Shown piece after piece: positions 18,846 through 27,685 of a DNA stretch of 64,000 bases. Under the pieces are notes generated by a model. That model had not been told where the DNA came from. It searched no databases and worked only from the letters and a program-made list of their open reading frames with translations. This DNA is from Salinisphaeraceae bacterium (GTDB lineage: Bacteria > Pseudomonadota > Gammaproteobacteria > Nevskiales > Salinisphaeraceae): assembly GCA_002683405.1 (NCBI GenBank), contig NYTH01000054.1:91752-155751 (forward strand). Reading direction: 5' to 3'. The position numbers and the translations under genes were made by a program. Position 1 is the stretch's first letter, and the number at the start of each line of letters is the position of its first letter.

Positions 18846-20900
18846 CTAATTCGACGCCTGCGTCTCGGACGCCGGCTCGTCCAGCATGCTGCGCTCGCCG
18901 CGAATATCGGTGATGAGCGCGTCCATGCCCGGCTCGCGGCCCAGGTATTTCTTCAGCAGTTCGGCCGGGTCGCGTTCGCTGCCGCGAGCCAGGACGGTAA
19001 AGCGGAAATGTTCGGCCTGCTCGGCATCCATGAGGCCTTCGTCAAAGGTGGAAAGCATGTCCAGCGCAATGGCCTGTGACCACAGATAGCCATAGTAGGC
19101 CGCCGCGTACCCGCCGGTAATATGGCCGAAGGTGCCGGGGAATGCGGTGTCGCTGACGTGGCCCAGCGGATATTCCGATTCCAGTTCCTCCCATAGCGCC
19201 AGCGGCTCGCTGGACTGGCCGGCGGCCAGCGCCATGTCGTAGCGGGCGTAGAGAATCTGGCGGGCGTAATGCAGGCCGATGCCGAAACGCCGGGCGGCGT
19301 CCAGCTTTTCGATGAGCTCGGGCTCCATTTCGGGACAGCGATCGCAGCCGTCGCTGAGCCGCCGCAGCGTTTCCGGCCGTCGCGCCCACTCTTCGAACAT
19401 CTGCGAGGGCGCTTCCACGAAGTCGCGGTTGACGCTCACCCCGCCGTGAATCGAGTAGTAAGTCTGCGCGAACAGCCCGTGCAGGACGTGCCCGAACTCG
19501 TGGAACAGGGTTTCCACGTCGGACATGGTCAGGCCGTTGGTGTCGAGATTGGCGACCAGCACGGAAATGGGCCGCTGGGCCGCACGCAGGCTGGCCTTGC
19601 GCACGTCGAATGCAGCCGCGCCCTCGTACTTGCCTTGGCGGGGGTATAGGTCGGTGTAGAAGCTGCCGAGCAGCAGCCCGCGCCGGCTGTCTTCCACGCG
19701 GAAGAAGCGCACGTCGGGATGCCAGGCCTGCGCCTGTTCTTCAACGATGCGCAACCCGTAAAGGTCTTCTACAAGGGCAAACAGCCAGTCCAGCGTTTCG
19801 GGCATGGGGAAGTATTTGCGCAGCGATTCCTGATCCACGGAATACCGCGCCTGGCGCAGGCGCTCGCTGTAGAAGTCCAGATCCCAGGCGTTGATGCGGA
19901 CCTGCTCCACCGGCTGGCCGGTATCGCGCGCCTTGATCTGCCGCAGCTCCAGCAGCTCCTCGCGGGATTTGGCGTCCACCTCGCGCTTGACCGTTTGCAG
20001 GAAGTCCTGAACATCTTCGGCGCTGCCGTGCATGCGCGAGCGCAGCACGTAATCGGCAAAGTGCTTGCGGTCATGAAATTCCGCCAGTCTGGCGCGCAGG
20101 CCGTTGATCTGGCGCAGTATTTCCACATTCCGCTCGCCGCCTCGATTCATGAAGGCCCGGTAGTAGCGGCGCCGGGCATCGGCATCGGTGGCGCTGGCCA
20201 TGAACGGCTTGAAGTCGCCGTCCGTAAGCGTGACGTCAATGCTGCCGTCCGCATCGCGCCCGAGCCGCTCAATGTATTCGGGCGGCAGGCCGGCCTGCTC
20301 GGCCCGGGTAAATCGGACGGTGTCGGTATTGTTTCGAATGCGCGTCTCGAATTCCTGGTCCAGACGATTGATGGCGTCCTTGATCACGCGAAGCTGGCTG
20401 CGCCGATCGTCCTCGAGCGCCACGCCGCTGTTCTCGAAAGCACGCAGCAGGTCGTTCCTGAGCTTGATGGCCTCCCAGCGCTGCGGCACGGCGGCCTGGA
20501 TGCGCTCGTAGACCGCCTTGTCCTGATACTGCTCGCCCTGCAGTTGGCCGGCGCGCGTGCGGCAGTGCTCGGCGGTCTCGCGCATGGCTTCGTCGGGGTC
20601 GAGGGCGGCGTGCAGCGCCAGCGAGCCGGCCACGTCCCGGTAGTGGATGAGCATGTCGTCCCAGGCGCCCAGCACGGTTTCCTGGGTGCCCTGCTCCAGC
20701 GGCAAGGCCTTCAGCTCGTCCATTTCCTGCTCGCGCAGCGACAGCATGCTCTCGCAGGCCTGCTGCATTTGCGCCACGCTGTCGAACACCGGCAGTCGCG
20801 GCGCGGCCGGGTTGTCAGAAGGTTGTGCGCCCACGCTGCTCACGCAGATGATCAACCAGGCGGCCGCAGTGTGCCGTGTTACGGCAGGCAATTGCCCCAT
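18846..20900 (-). CDS. M3-family zinc metallopeptidase, exported
   Basis: This 684-residue thimet/oligopeptidase-family enzyme has the zinc motif HEFGH at 467-471 within TLFHEFGHVLHGLF and the downstream GVSVNRDFVEAPSQMFEEW segment that supplies the third ligand. E. coli homologues (PrlC, Dcp) are cytosolic. Here the first 25 residues (TAAAWLIICVSSVGA) look like a signal peptide, so oligopeptide cleavage would happen in the periplasm. Length and motif spacing are otherwise normal. It converges on the diguanylate cyclase gene with 30 bases between them. Confidence 0.93.
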   Translation of the reverse strand: MGQLPAVTRHTAAAWLIICVSSVGAQPSDNPAAPRLPVFDSVAQMQQACESMLSLREQEMDELKALPLEQGTQETVLGAWDDMLIHYRDVAGSLALHAALDPDEAMRETAEHCRTRAGQLQGEQYQDKAVYERIQAAVPQRWEAIKLRNDLLRAFENSGVALEDDRRSQLRVIKDAINRLDQEFETRIRNNTDTVRFTRAEQAGLPPEYIERLGRDADGSIDVTLTDGDFKPFMASATDADARRRYYRAFMNRGGERNVEILRQINGLRARLAEFHDRKHFADYVLRSRMHGSAEDVQDFLQTVKREVDAKSREELLELRQIKARDTGQPVEQVRINAWDLDFYSERLRQARYSVDQESLRKYFPMPETLDWLFALVEDLYGLRIVEEQAQAWHPDVRFFRVEDSRRGLLLGSFYTDLYPRQGKYEGAAAFDVRKASLRAAQRPISVLVANLDTNGLTMSDVETLFHEFGHVLHGLFAQTYYSIHGGVSVNRDFVEAPSQMFEEWARRPETLRRLSDGCDRCPEMEPELIEKLDAARRFGIGLHYARQILYARYDMALAAGQSSEPLALWEELESEYPLGHVSDTAFPGTFGHITGGYAAAYYGYLWSQAIALDMLSTFDEGLMDAEQAEHFRFTVLARGSERDPAELLKKYLGREPGMDALITDIRGERSMLDEPASETQASN

Positions 20901-21110
20901 GTCGGAGTCCTTTGATTTCGATAGTCCGGACGCGGCCCTGTTGGCCCGCAGGGGCGCATGCTAACCCTTGTCGCGTAAAGGCGCGTAATGTCTTCTTATG
21001 CAGACAGACACCGCCTGGGCGATGGGCCGCATTGCGCGTCTTTGCCAGCCATTCGCATCGCGCCGGGGCCGCATCTGGACAGCCGCGGACGGGCCGACTA
21101 GAGTCCCGCG

Positions 21111-21809
21111 ATGCCTTGTCGACTGCTCGCGCTGCTCTGTCTGTTTCTCGCCTCGCCGCTTGCGGCGCAGCCGGCGTCACCCGTCTCGCCGCCGATCCCC
21201 GACATGGACAATCGCATGGCGGCCTGCGCCGGTTGTCACGGCGAATACGGCCGCTCGCAGCGCGAAACCTACTACCCCTCCATTGCCGGCAAACCCGCCG
21301 GCTACCTCTACGAGCAGCTGCTGAATTTCCGGGCGGGACGCCGGCACCAGACGCAGATGCAGCAGATGCTCACGCCGTTGTCGACGGATTACATGCGGGA
21401 GATGGCGGCCTACTACGCGGGCCAGACAGCGGCCCGCCATCCGAGTGACGCTGATGCGCTGGATCCCGCCGCGGCCGCGCGCGGTGAGCAGCTTGCCTTG
21501 CACGGCGATGCAGCGCTGGATGTGCCGGCCTGTCGTGACTGCCATGGCGCCGGCCTGCGCGGCGGCGGACCCTACGTGCCGGGCCTGGTGGGCCTGCGGC
21601 GGGAATACATCGAGGCGCAGCTGGGCGGCTGGCAGTCGGGCGCCCGCAGCGCGCTGGCGCCGGACTGCATGGCCACCATTGCCCAGCGGCTCAGCGGGGA
21701 AGACATGGCCGCCGTGGCCGGCTGGATTGCGGCCCAGCCCGTTCAGCCGAAAGCCGCGGGTGAGACCGAGATCGGGCCCCTGCCCATGAACTGTGGGGCG
21801 GTTCGATGA
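21111..21809 (+). CDS. Dihaem cytochrome c (c4-like)
   Basis: This 232-residue periplasmic protein has a signal peptide (LLALLCLFLASPLAAQ) and two haem c sites, CAGCH at 39-43 and CRDCH at 141-145. Each is followed by a helical domain, giving the two-domain cytochrome c4/c553 plan. It probably shuttles electrons to a terminal oxidase or from a periplasmic dehydrogenase. The stop codon overlaps the start of the next cytochrome gene (ATGA), so the two proteins are co-translated and likely partners. Confidence 0.92.
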   Translation: MPCRLLALLCLFLASPLAAQPASPVSPPIPDMDNRMAACAGCHGEYGRSQRETYYPSIAGKPAGYLYEQLLNFRAGRRHQTQMQQMLTPLSTDYMREMAAYYAGQTAARHPSDADALDPAAAARGEQLALHGDAALDVPACRDCHGAGLRGGGPYVPGLVGLRREYIEAQLGGWQSGARSALAPDCMATIAQRLSGEDMAAVAGWIAAQPVQPKAAGETEIGPLPMNCGAVR

Positions 21810-23083
21810 TGCGCCTGACCCGGTGGCTCGTCGGCCTGTGCGGCGTCGCGCTGATCATGGCAGCCGCCGCATTCCTGCCGCGCCTGTGGCCGGATGTTGG
21901 TATGCCGCAGGTCGCGGATACACATCCGGATACCGGGGATGCGGCGCTCATCGAGCGGGGGCGCTATCTGGCGCGGGCCGGCAACTGCATCGGCTGTCAT
22001 ACCGGGCCCGGCGGCGAACCCTATGCCGGCGGCCGGCGCATCGAAACGCCTTTTGGCGATCTGTACACCACCAATCTGACGCCGGACGCGGCAAGCGGGC
22101 TGGGCACCTGGACCGCCGCCGATTTCTGGCGCGCCATGCACCACGGCCGCAGCCGCGACGGCCGGCTGCTCTATCCGGCCTTCCCCTACCCGGATTACAC
22201 GCAGGTCAGCCGAGCCGACAGCGATGCAATTTACGTGTTCCTGCAGTCGCTCGAGCCCGTGGCCGCCGACACGCCGCCGCATGCGCTGCGCTTTCCTTAC
22301 AACACCCAGCTTGCGCTGCGCATCTGGCGGGGGCTGTTCTTCGAGCCCGGCGAATTTCGGGCCGCTCCGGACAAAAGCGACGCGTGGAACCGCGGCGCGT
22401 ATCTGGTGGAAGGCCTGGGCCACTGCGGCGCCTGCCACACCGCACGCGGACGCCTGGGCCAGACGCTGGCGTCCGCCGATTACGGCGGCGGCCGAATTCC
22501 CGGCTTGCGCTGGACGGCGCCTGCCCTGTCCGGCGCGTCGCCCATGAGCGCGGCCCGAGCCGAGGAATTGAAGACGCTGCTGGCCACGGGCGTGTCGCGC
22601 CGGAACGTGACCAGCGGGCCCATGGCCGAAGTGGTGTTCCACAGCCTGCAGTATCTGCGCGAGGCCGATATCGCCGCCATGGTCGAATACCTGCGCCAGC
22701 TGCCGCCCACGTCGCCGACCCTGGACGGTCCGGCCGGTCTGCGCGTGCCGCCGTCGCAGGCAAAACGGCTGCTGAAGCAAGGTCGCGCGCTGTACGTCGA
22801 CCACTGCGAGTCCTGTCATGGGGAAGACGGCCTGGGGGAGCCCCGCCGCTATCCGGCGCTGGCCGGTAATGCGCTGGTCACGGCCAACGCCACATCCAAC
22901 GTCATTCGCAGCGTGCTGGAAGGTGGCTTCGGGCCCAGCACGGCCGGCAACCCCCGGCCGTACGGTATGCCGCCCTATGCCCATCAGTTTTCCGCGCAGC
23001 AGACCGCCGCGGTAATCAGCTACATTCGCCAGGCCTGGGGCAATGAAGCCAGCGCGGTATCGCCGCTGGATATCAACCGCTGA
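21806..23083 (+). CDS. Trihaem cytochrome c (dehydrogenase cytochrome-subunit type)
   Basis: This 425-residue protein has an N-terminal membrane anchor (LVGLCGVALIMAAAAFLP) and three haem c sites: CIGCH (61-65), CGACH (207-211) and CESCH (334-338). Three-domain proteins of this size are the cytochrome subunits of membrane alcohol, gluconate or sorbose dehydrogenases, which pass electrons to ubiquinone or an oxidase. No dehydrogenase subunit lies beside it. The partner seen here is the dihaem cytochrome with the overlapping stop codon. Confidence 0.9.
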   Translation: MMRLTRWLVGLCGVALIMAAAAFLPRLWPDVGMPQVADTHPDTGDAALIERGRYLARAGNCIGCHTGPGGEPYAGGRRIETPFGDLYTTNLTPDAASGLGTWTAADFWRAMHHGRSRDGRLLYPAFPYPDYTQVSRADSDAIYVFLQSLEPVAADTPPHALRFPYNTQLALRIWRGLFFEPGEFRAAPDKSDAWNRGAYLVEGLGHCGACHTARGRLGQTLASADYGGGRIPGLRWTAPALSGASPMSAARAEELKTLLATGVSRRNVTSGPMAEVVFHSLQYLREADIAAMVEYLRQLPPTSPTLDGPAGLRVPPSQAKRLLKQGRALYVDHCESCHGEDGLGEPRRYPALAGNALVTANATSNVIRSVLEGGFGPSTAGNPRPYGMPPYAHQFSAQQTAAVISYIRQAWGNEASAVSPLDINR

Positions 23084-23199
23084 CAAGCCGGCCATGTCCG
23101 TCATGCGTTCAGGGGAAGCGCCTGCGTAAATCTCCGGACCCGCATTGAATTGGCGGCGTTTGAATACCAGCATCAGCGTGTATTTCAACGCGGTTACCC

Positions 23200-24627
23200 A
23201 TGTCCGTCATTCGTCAGCTATACGGTGGTTCGCAGGCGCTGCTGGCTGATCTGTATCAGCTCACCATGGCCTATGCGCACTGGCGCGAGGGCGACCCGGA
23301 GCGGGAGGCGGTGTTTCACCTGAGCTTTCGCACCGCGCCCTTCAACAACGGCTTCGCCATTGCCTGCGGTCTGGACAGCGTCATCGATTTCCTCTGCGAC
23401 CTGCAGTTTTCGCAGGCCGATCTGGACTACCTGAAAACCCTGCGCGGCGCCGCCGGCCAGCCGCTGTTTGACGTGGGCTTCATTGACTATCTGGCGCGCC
23501 TGCGCTTTACCGGCCGGGTAGACGCCCTGCCTGAAGGCACCGCCGTGTTTCCGGATGAACCCCTGCTGCGCGTGCAGGCGCCGCTGCTTCAGGCGCAGCT
23601 GGTGGAAACCGCCCTGCTCAACCTCATCAATTTCCCGACCCTCGTGGCCACCAAGGCGGCGCGCATGGCGCAGGCGGCGGGCGATCAACCGGTGGTGGAT
23701 TTCGGCCTGCGCAAGGCGCACGGCCCGGGCGCCGGCGCGCTGGCGGCTCGCGCCGCCTACCTGGGCGGCTGCGCGGGTACGGCGAATCTGCTCGCCGGCC
23801 GGCTCTTCGACATCCCCGTGCAGGGCACGCACGCGCACAGCTGGGTCATGGCGTTTGACGACGAAGCCGACGCCTTTGATCGATTCGCCCGGGCCCTGCC
23901 GGACGACTGCATATTTCTGGTGGATACCTACGACACGATGCAGGGCGTACAGAACGCCATCAGCGCCGGGCTGAAACTGCGCGAAGCGGGACACGAAATG
24001 CGCGGGATTCGGCTGGATTCAGGCGACCTGGGCGCGCTGGCGGTTCAGGCGCGGCGTATGCTGGATGAGGCCGGCTTTCGCGACGCCCTCATTGCCGCCA
24101 GCTCCAGCCTGGACGAACAGGCCATCGCTTCGCTGCGCGCCGAGAACGCGCCCATCGCGCTCTGGGGTGCCGGCACACGTTTGAATACCGCGCAGCCCGA
24201 TGCCGCCCTGGACGGCGTGTACAAGCTGTCCGCCGTGCGGGACGAGCAGGCCGGCGCGTGGATTGGCCGCATGAAGCTGTCCGACTCCGCCGGCAAGCAC
24301 AGCCTGCCCGGCCGGCTGCAGCTTCGCCGCTATGCCGACTGCGACTGGCTGTACGACATTGATCGCGGCGCCCCGGTCGCGCCCGGCAGCGGCTACCCCA
24401 ACCAGGGCGGCCCCGCGCAACCCGTTCCCGGCGGACCGGGTGCGGATCTGCTCGAGCCGGTCATCGTGGACGGTCAGGCCGTTGAGCCCCGATCCACGCT
24501 GGCGGACGCGCGGCAGCGGGCCCTGGCGGCGTTTTCGCGATTCGCGGTTCGTCGCGATCATCCGCTGCTGCTGGACGGCAGGCTGGAGGAACATAGATGC
24601 GAGCTGGCCCGCAGGCTGGCGCCATGA
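23200..24627 (+). CDS. pncB: Nicotinate phosphoribosyltransferase
   Basis: This 475-residue enzyme converts nicotinate and PRPP to nicotinate mononucleotide in the Preiss-Handler route to NAD. Family motifs are LLADLYQLTMAYAHW, FNNGFAIACGLDSVIDFL, VVDFGLRKAHGPGAGALAAR, GTHAHSWVMAF and the PRPP/phosphate loop region MRGIRLDSGDLGAL. The length matches the bacterial long form. The nicotinamidase gene follows 41 bases later, so the two successive steps of nicotinamide salvage are encoded together. Confidence 0.96.
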   Translation: MSVIRQLYGGSQALLADLYQLTMAYAHWREGDPEREAVFHLSFRTAPFNNGFAIACGLDSVIDFLCDLQFSQADLDYLKTLRGAAGQPLFDVGFIDYLARLRFTGRVDALPEGTAVFPDEPLLRVQAPLLQAQLVETALLNLINFPTLVATKAARMAQAAGDQPVVDFGLRKAHGPGAGALAARAAYLGGCAGTANLLAGRLFDIPVQGTHAHSWVMAFDDEADAFDRFARALPDDCIFLVDTYDTMQGVQNAISAGLKLREAGHEMRGIRLDSGDLGALAVQARRMLDEAGFRDALIAASSSLDEQAIASLRAENAPIALWGAGTRLNTAQPDAALDGVYKLSAVRDEQAGAWIGRMKLSDSAGKHSLPGRLQLRRYADCDWLYDIDRGAPVAPGSGYPNQGGPAQPVPGGPGADLLEPVIVDGQAVEPRSTLADARQRALAAFSRFAVRRDHPLLLDGRLEEHRCELARRLAP

Positions 24628-24668
24628 ATCAGGTTCATTTCCCGTCATACCGGCACAGGAGGTCAGAC

Positions 24669-25289
24669 ATGAAATCTGCACTGTTGCTCGTTGACATACA
24701 GAATGATTTTCTGCCCGGCGGTGCGCTGGCAGTGCCCGAAGGCGACGCGGTGGTGCCCATCGCCAATCGTCTGCAGTGGCTGTTCAACACCGTGGTGGCA
24801 TCCCAGGACTGGCACCCGCCGGGGCATTTGTCCTTTGCCAGCAGTCACGCGGGTCTGAAGCCTTTCGACACGACCACCGTGGCGGGCCTGGAGCAGATTC
24901 TCTGGCCCGATCACTGCGTGCAGAACACGGCGGGCGCCGAGTTTGCGCGCGATCTGAACACGGAAGGCGTGGACGCGGTGTTCCGCAAGGGTGAGGACCC
25001 GCGCTACGACAGCTACAGCGCCTTTTTCGACAACGGTCACCAGCGCAGCAGCGGCCTGGCCGACTGGCTGCATGCGCGCAGCATTACGCGGGTCTATATT
25101 GTCGGTCTGGCGGCCGATGTCTGCGTGCTGTTCACCGCGCTGGACGCGGTGAACGAGGGGTTCGACACGGTCGTCGTGAGCGATGCGACGCGCGGCGTGG
25201 ATTTGCAGCCGGGCGACACGAAGCGGGCCCTTGACCGCATGCCCCAGCAGGGCGTCTCGCTGGTGACCAGCCGGACCATACTGAACTGA
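24669..25289 (+). CDS. pncA: Nicotinamidase
   Basis: This 206-residue isochorismatase-fold amidase deaminates nicotinamide to nicotinate, the substrate of the PncB encoded just upstream. The catalytic triad is visible: Asp9 (LVDIQNDF), Lys107 (FRKGED) and Cys152 (GLAADVCVLFTALDA). The metal ligands are Asp47, His49 and His53 in SQDWHPPGH. The ATG at 24669 has the strong Shine-Dalgarno AGGAGG eight bases upstream; an earlier in-frame ATG at 24624 overlaps pncB and is less likely. Confidence 0.97.
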   Translation: MKSALLLVDIQNDFLPGGALAVPEGDAVVPIANRLQWLFNTVVASQDWHPPGHLSFASSHAGLKPFDTTTVAGLEQILWPDHCVQNTAGAEFARDLNTEGVDAVFRKGEDPRYDSYSAFFDNGHQRSSGLADWLHARSITRVYIVGLAADVCVLFTALDAVNEGFDTVVVSDATRGVDLQPGDTKRALDRMPQQGVSLVTSRTILN

Positions 25290-25316
25290 CGTCCGCCACC
25301 TGGAGGCGTTGAAAAT

Positions 25317-25688
25317 ATGCTGAGCGTTCTGGTTTCGGCCCTGCTGATACTGGTGAGCGTCATCCACCTGCTGCCCCTGTCAGGCGCGCTGAGCCGCGAA
25401 CGTGTCGCGGGCCTGTACGACGTGCCGGTTGAGGGGCCGGACCTGACCATCCTGCTGCGCCATAGGGCGATCCTGTTCGGCCTGCTGGGCGCTTTCCTGC
25501 TGTTCGCCGCGTTCGTGCCCACCCTTCAGGTGAGCGCCATCATCGCGGGCCTGGTCAGCGTGCTTTCGTTCATCGCGATCGCCGCGTCCGTCGGCGGCTA
25601 CAACGCCGCGATTCGCCGCGTTGTCATTGCCGACCGGATAGCCGTGGTCGCGCTGCTGGTGGCCGCCGGGCTGCGCCTGCTCGGCTAA
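25317..25688 (+). CDS. Small four-helix membrane protein, unknown function
   Basis: This 123-residue protein has four hydrophobic segments (about 2-22, 47-65, 69-93 and 100-121) joined by short polar loops (GALSRERVAGLYDVPVEGPD, then LLRHRAILFG). I remember similar 120-residue membrane proteins in proteobacteria but no proven function. It follows pncA by 27 bases and may share its transcript. The stop codon lies within the bases that flank an inserted 281-bp element, so the insertion came immediately at the end of this gene. Confidence 0.75.
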   Translation: MLSVLVSALLILVSVIHLLPLSGALSRERVAGLYDVPVEGPDLTILLRHRAILFGLLGAFLLFAAFVPTLQVSAIIAGLVSVLSFIAIAASVGGYNAAIRRVVIADRIAVVALLVAAGLRLLG

Positions 25689-25689
25689 C

Positions 25690-25970
25690 CCGGATATTTC
25701 ACGAGGGCGATTGCCGCGTGCGCGCAAACAATCGATACGCATGAGGAAATGGCCAGCTTTGGCGGTATTTTAGTCGGGACAGTTTGGATTCCGCGCCAAT
25801 CTATCACGGTGCCTTGCGCCATGTAGATGACAGGGGCGCGGCGTATCGCTTGGCCTTCGCTAAAACCCTAGCTAACGCTAGGCTTTACGCTCCAGGCCGG
25901 CGCGCTACTTGCTGCGCCCTGAGAATTATTCCAAGGGCAATTCACTCGCGATCCCTCATGAAATATCCGG
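25690..25970. mobile_element. 281-bp non-autonomous element with terminal inverted repeats, copy 1
   Basis: The ends CCGGATATTTCACGAGGG and CCCTCATGAAATATCCGG are inverted repeats of 18 bases with one mismatch. GCTAAC before and GCTAAA after look like a short target duplication. The interior holds no intact gene and has a palindrome around CCTAGCTAACGCTAGG. A second copy lies at 56841-57120 in the same orientation. The size, the ends and the absence of a transposase describe a MITE-like element mobilised in trans; the family is unknown. Confidence 0.85.
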
Positions 25971-25984
25971 GCTAAACCCTGCCG

Positions 25985-26918
25985 CTAGTGGCCGGACGGC
26001 CGCGGCGGGCTGTCGAATGCGTCCCAGTTCACCGTTTCGCCCAGCAGGGTCTGGGGCCGGGTCACGAAGGTCGGCCGAATCAGATAGACCAGCAGCGGCA
26101 GCACCACCAGCGCCGTAACCATGTTGATGCCCATGATGGCAATGATGAGCAGCCCCATGTCGGCCACGAACTTCAGGCCCGACAGGAAATACAGCGGCAG
26201 GATACCGACCGCCATGATGCTGGCGGTAAACAGAATGGCCTTGCCCGTGGTCAGGAGCGCCGCGCTGATCGTATCGGCCCAGCGTCCGGCGTTGAGCTGG
26301 TATTCCTCGCAGATGCGAGAGAGCAGATAGATGCCGTAGTCGATGCCCACGCCCAGCCCGATGGCCGCCACGATCATGGAGTTCACGTCCAGCCCCACGC
26401 CGAGCAGGTGCATGCTGGCCACCATGCAGAAGGGGGCCAGGTTGACCGGGATCAGCAGGATGAACCCGGCCATGACCGAGCGGTAGGCCAGCGAGAACAT
26501 GATGAAGATGAAGGCGTCCAGCAGCAGCACGACCACATGGTGGTAGCGCTCCACGACCCGGTTGACCGCCTCCTGCAGCGGGATGATGCCGGTGGCCACG
26601 CGCAGGGTGAAGGTTTCGTGGTCGGCGCCCACTTGCTCCACCGCTGCATGCGCCGCATCCAGCGCCCGGTCGACGGTTTCCTGCTTGTTGTCCGGATACC
26701 AGGCCGTCACCGTCAGGTGCTGGGCATCGAAGGTCATCACGTGGCTTAGATTCATCGGGCTGGGGCCGAACATGGTCGCCATGGCGCTGCCGCTGGCGGC
26801 TTCCTGGGTCGGGTCGATCGGTAGCCACTTGGGGTTGCCGCCGTTGAAGATGCGATGCGACTGCGCCACGTAGTCGGAAAACGACAGCGTGGCCCGCGGC
26901 GGGTGTTTGCCCTGCTCC
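25985..26918 (-). pseudogene. RND-superfamily exporter, C-terminal part only
   Basis: About 310 residues of the C-terminal half of an MmpL/hydrophobe-type RND transporter are readable: LSFSDYVAQSHRIFNGGNPK, a periplasmic part, then AFIFIMFSLAYRSVMAGFIL and the repeated membrane block GLGVGIDYGIYLLSRICEEY, ending with a proper C-terminal helix pair. The N-terminal half and any start codon are missing. The frame is joined at about 26920 to the front part of a flavin monooxygenase gene, so the fragment is not expected to work. Confidence 0.88.
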
Positions 26919-26920
26919 AG

Positions 26921-27329
26921 TTAGCACGTCGTAAAAACGCGTTTCCCCGTCCTGCGTACGAAGCCGCCAGCCGCCTTGGGGCAGGCGTTCGGCGCGCTCG
27001 ACGCCATTGTTGAAATGAATGCGCTTCTTCAGATCAAAGGCCTGCGCGTAGTCCTCCAGATAGGCCTTGATATCGCTGTCGCGCGGAAAATCCGGATAGC
27101 TGTCCGGCATGGGGTAATCCGCAAAGGACAGCCGGGTCTTGGAGGTGTCGAAATGCAGTGAGCGATAGGCGCTGGAATGACCATTGGGGTTGCGGAAGGC
27201 CCAGTTGCCGCCAATGCGGTCGGACGATTAGAAGCAGTCGTATTCAATGCCCTTGTCGGCCAGCTTCTTGCCCGCCGCCAGGCCGCTGATGCCCGAGCCG
27301 ATGACCGCCGCAACCGGTTTGTGCTTCAT
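26921..27329 (-). pseudogene. Flavin-containing monooxygenase, N-terminal part with a nonsense codon
   Basis: From the ATG at 27329 the frame reads MKHKPVAAVIGSGISGLAAG, the FAD-binding Rossmann loop. An in-frame TAA at codon 34 (27230-27228) stands where a glutamate is expected before SSDRIGGNW. Beyond it the frame continues clean: SAYRSLHFDTSKTRLSFADY, PDFPRDSDIKAYLEDYA and FYDVL. Homology ends at the junction with the RND fragment at about 26920, so the gene has both a stop codon and a deleted 3' half. Confidence 0.88.
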
Positions 27330-27415
27330 GTATTTCCTCCCGCCGGGCTGCGGCCCGGTCGCTGCGGTATGACTCTACCCGTTGCGGTCGTCGGCGCAAG
27401 CCCCGACAAGCCGCA

Positions 27416-27685
27416 CTACAACAGGATCAGCAGCGTCACGCCCCCACCGACAACGAGGCTCCAGGCATTGAACAGGCTGCGTAGCCAGGGCGGCGCGTCC
27501 CGCAGCGCCATGAAATGCATGCCGATCAGCCACACCTTGGCAAAGCCCACTGCCACGGCAAGCGCGGCCGCCGGCATGCCTGCGCCACCCGGCAACCCGT
27601 CCGCCGCGGTCCAGGCGCTGAACAGGGTGGCCAGCACGAGCATCAGCCAGACGCCCCAGAGCCGGATTGTCAGGTGACGCATCAT
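27416..27685 (-). CDS. Cytochrome c oxidase subunit IV-like / NorF-like membrane protein
   Basis: This 89-residue protein has three membrane helices (residues 8-26, 38-58 and 70-89) and matches the prokaryotic cytochrome oxidase subunit IV/NorF pattern (AVGFAKVWLIGMHFMALRDA). Its start overlaps the end of the subunit III-like gene (ATGA), as in norEF pairs. The function is unclear: such proteins accompany haem-copper oxidases or nitric oxide reductase, but no catalytic subunit is in the window. Confidence 0.82.
   Translation of the reverse strand: MMRHLTIRLWGVWLMLVLATLFSAWTAADGLPGGAGMPAAALAVAVGFAKVWLIGMHFMALRDAPPWLRSLFNAWSLVVGGGVTLLILL

Noticed and set aside
25784..25975. Open frame of 63 codons inside the 281-bp element, with a relative in the second copy
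   Set aside because: The two copies diverge by indel-like changes and the frames are not preserved in length; it is better explained by the repeat itself.
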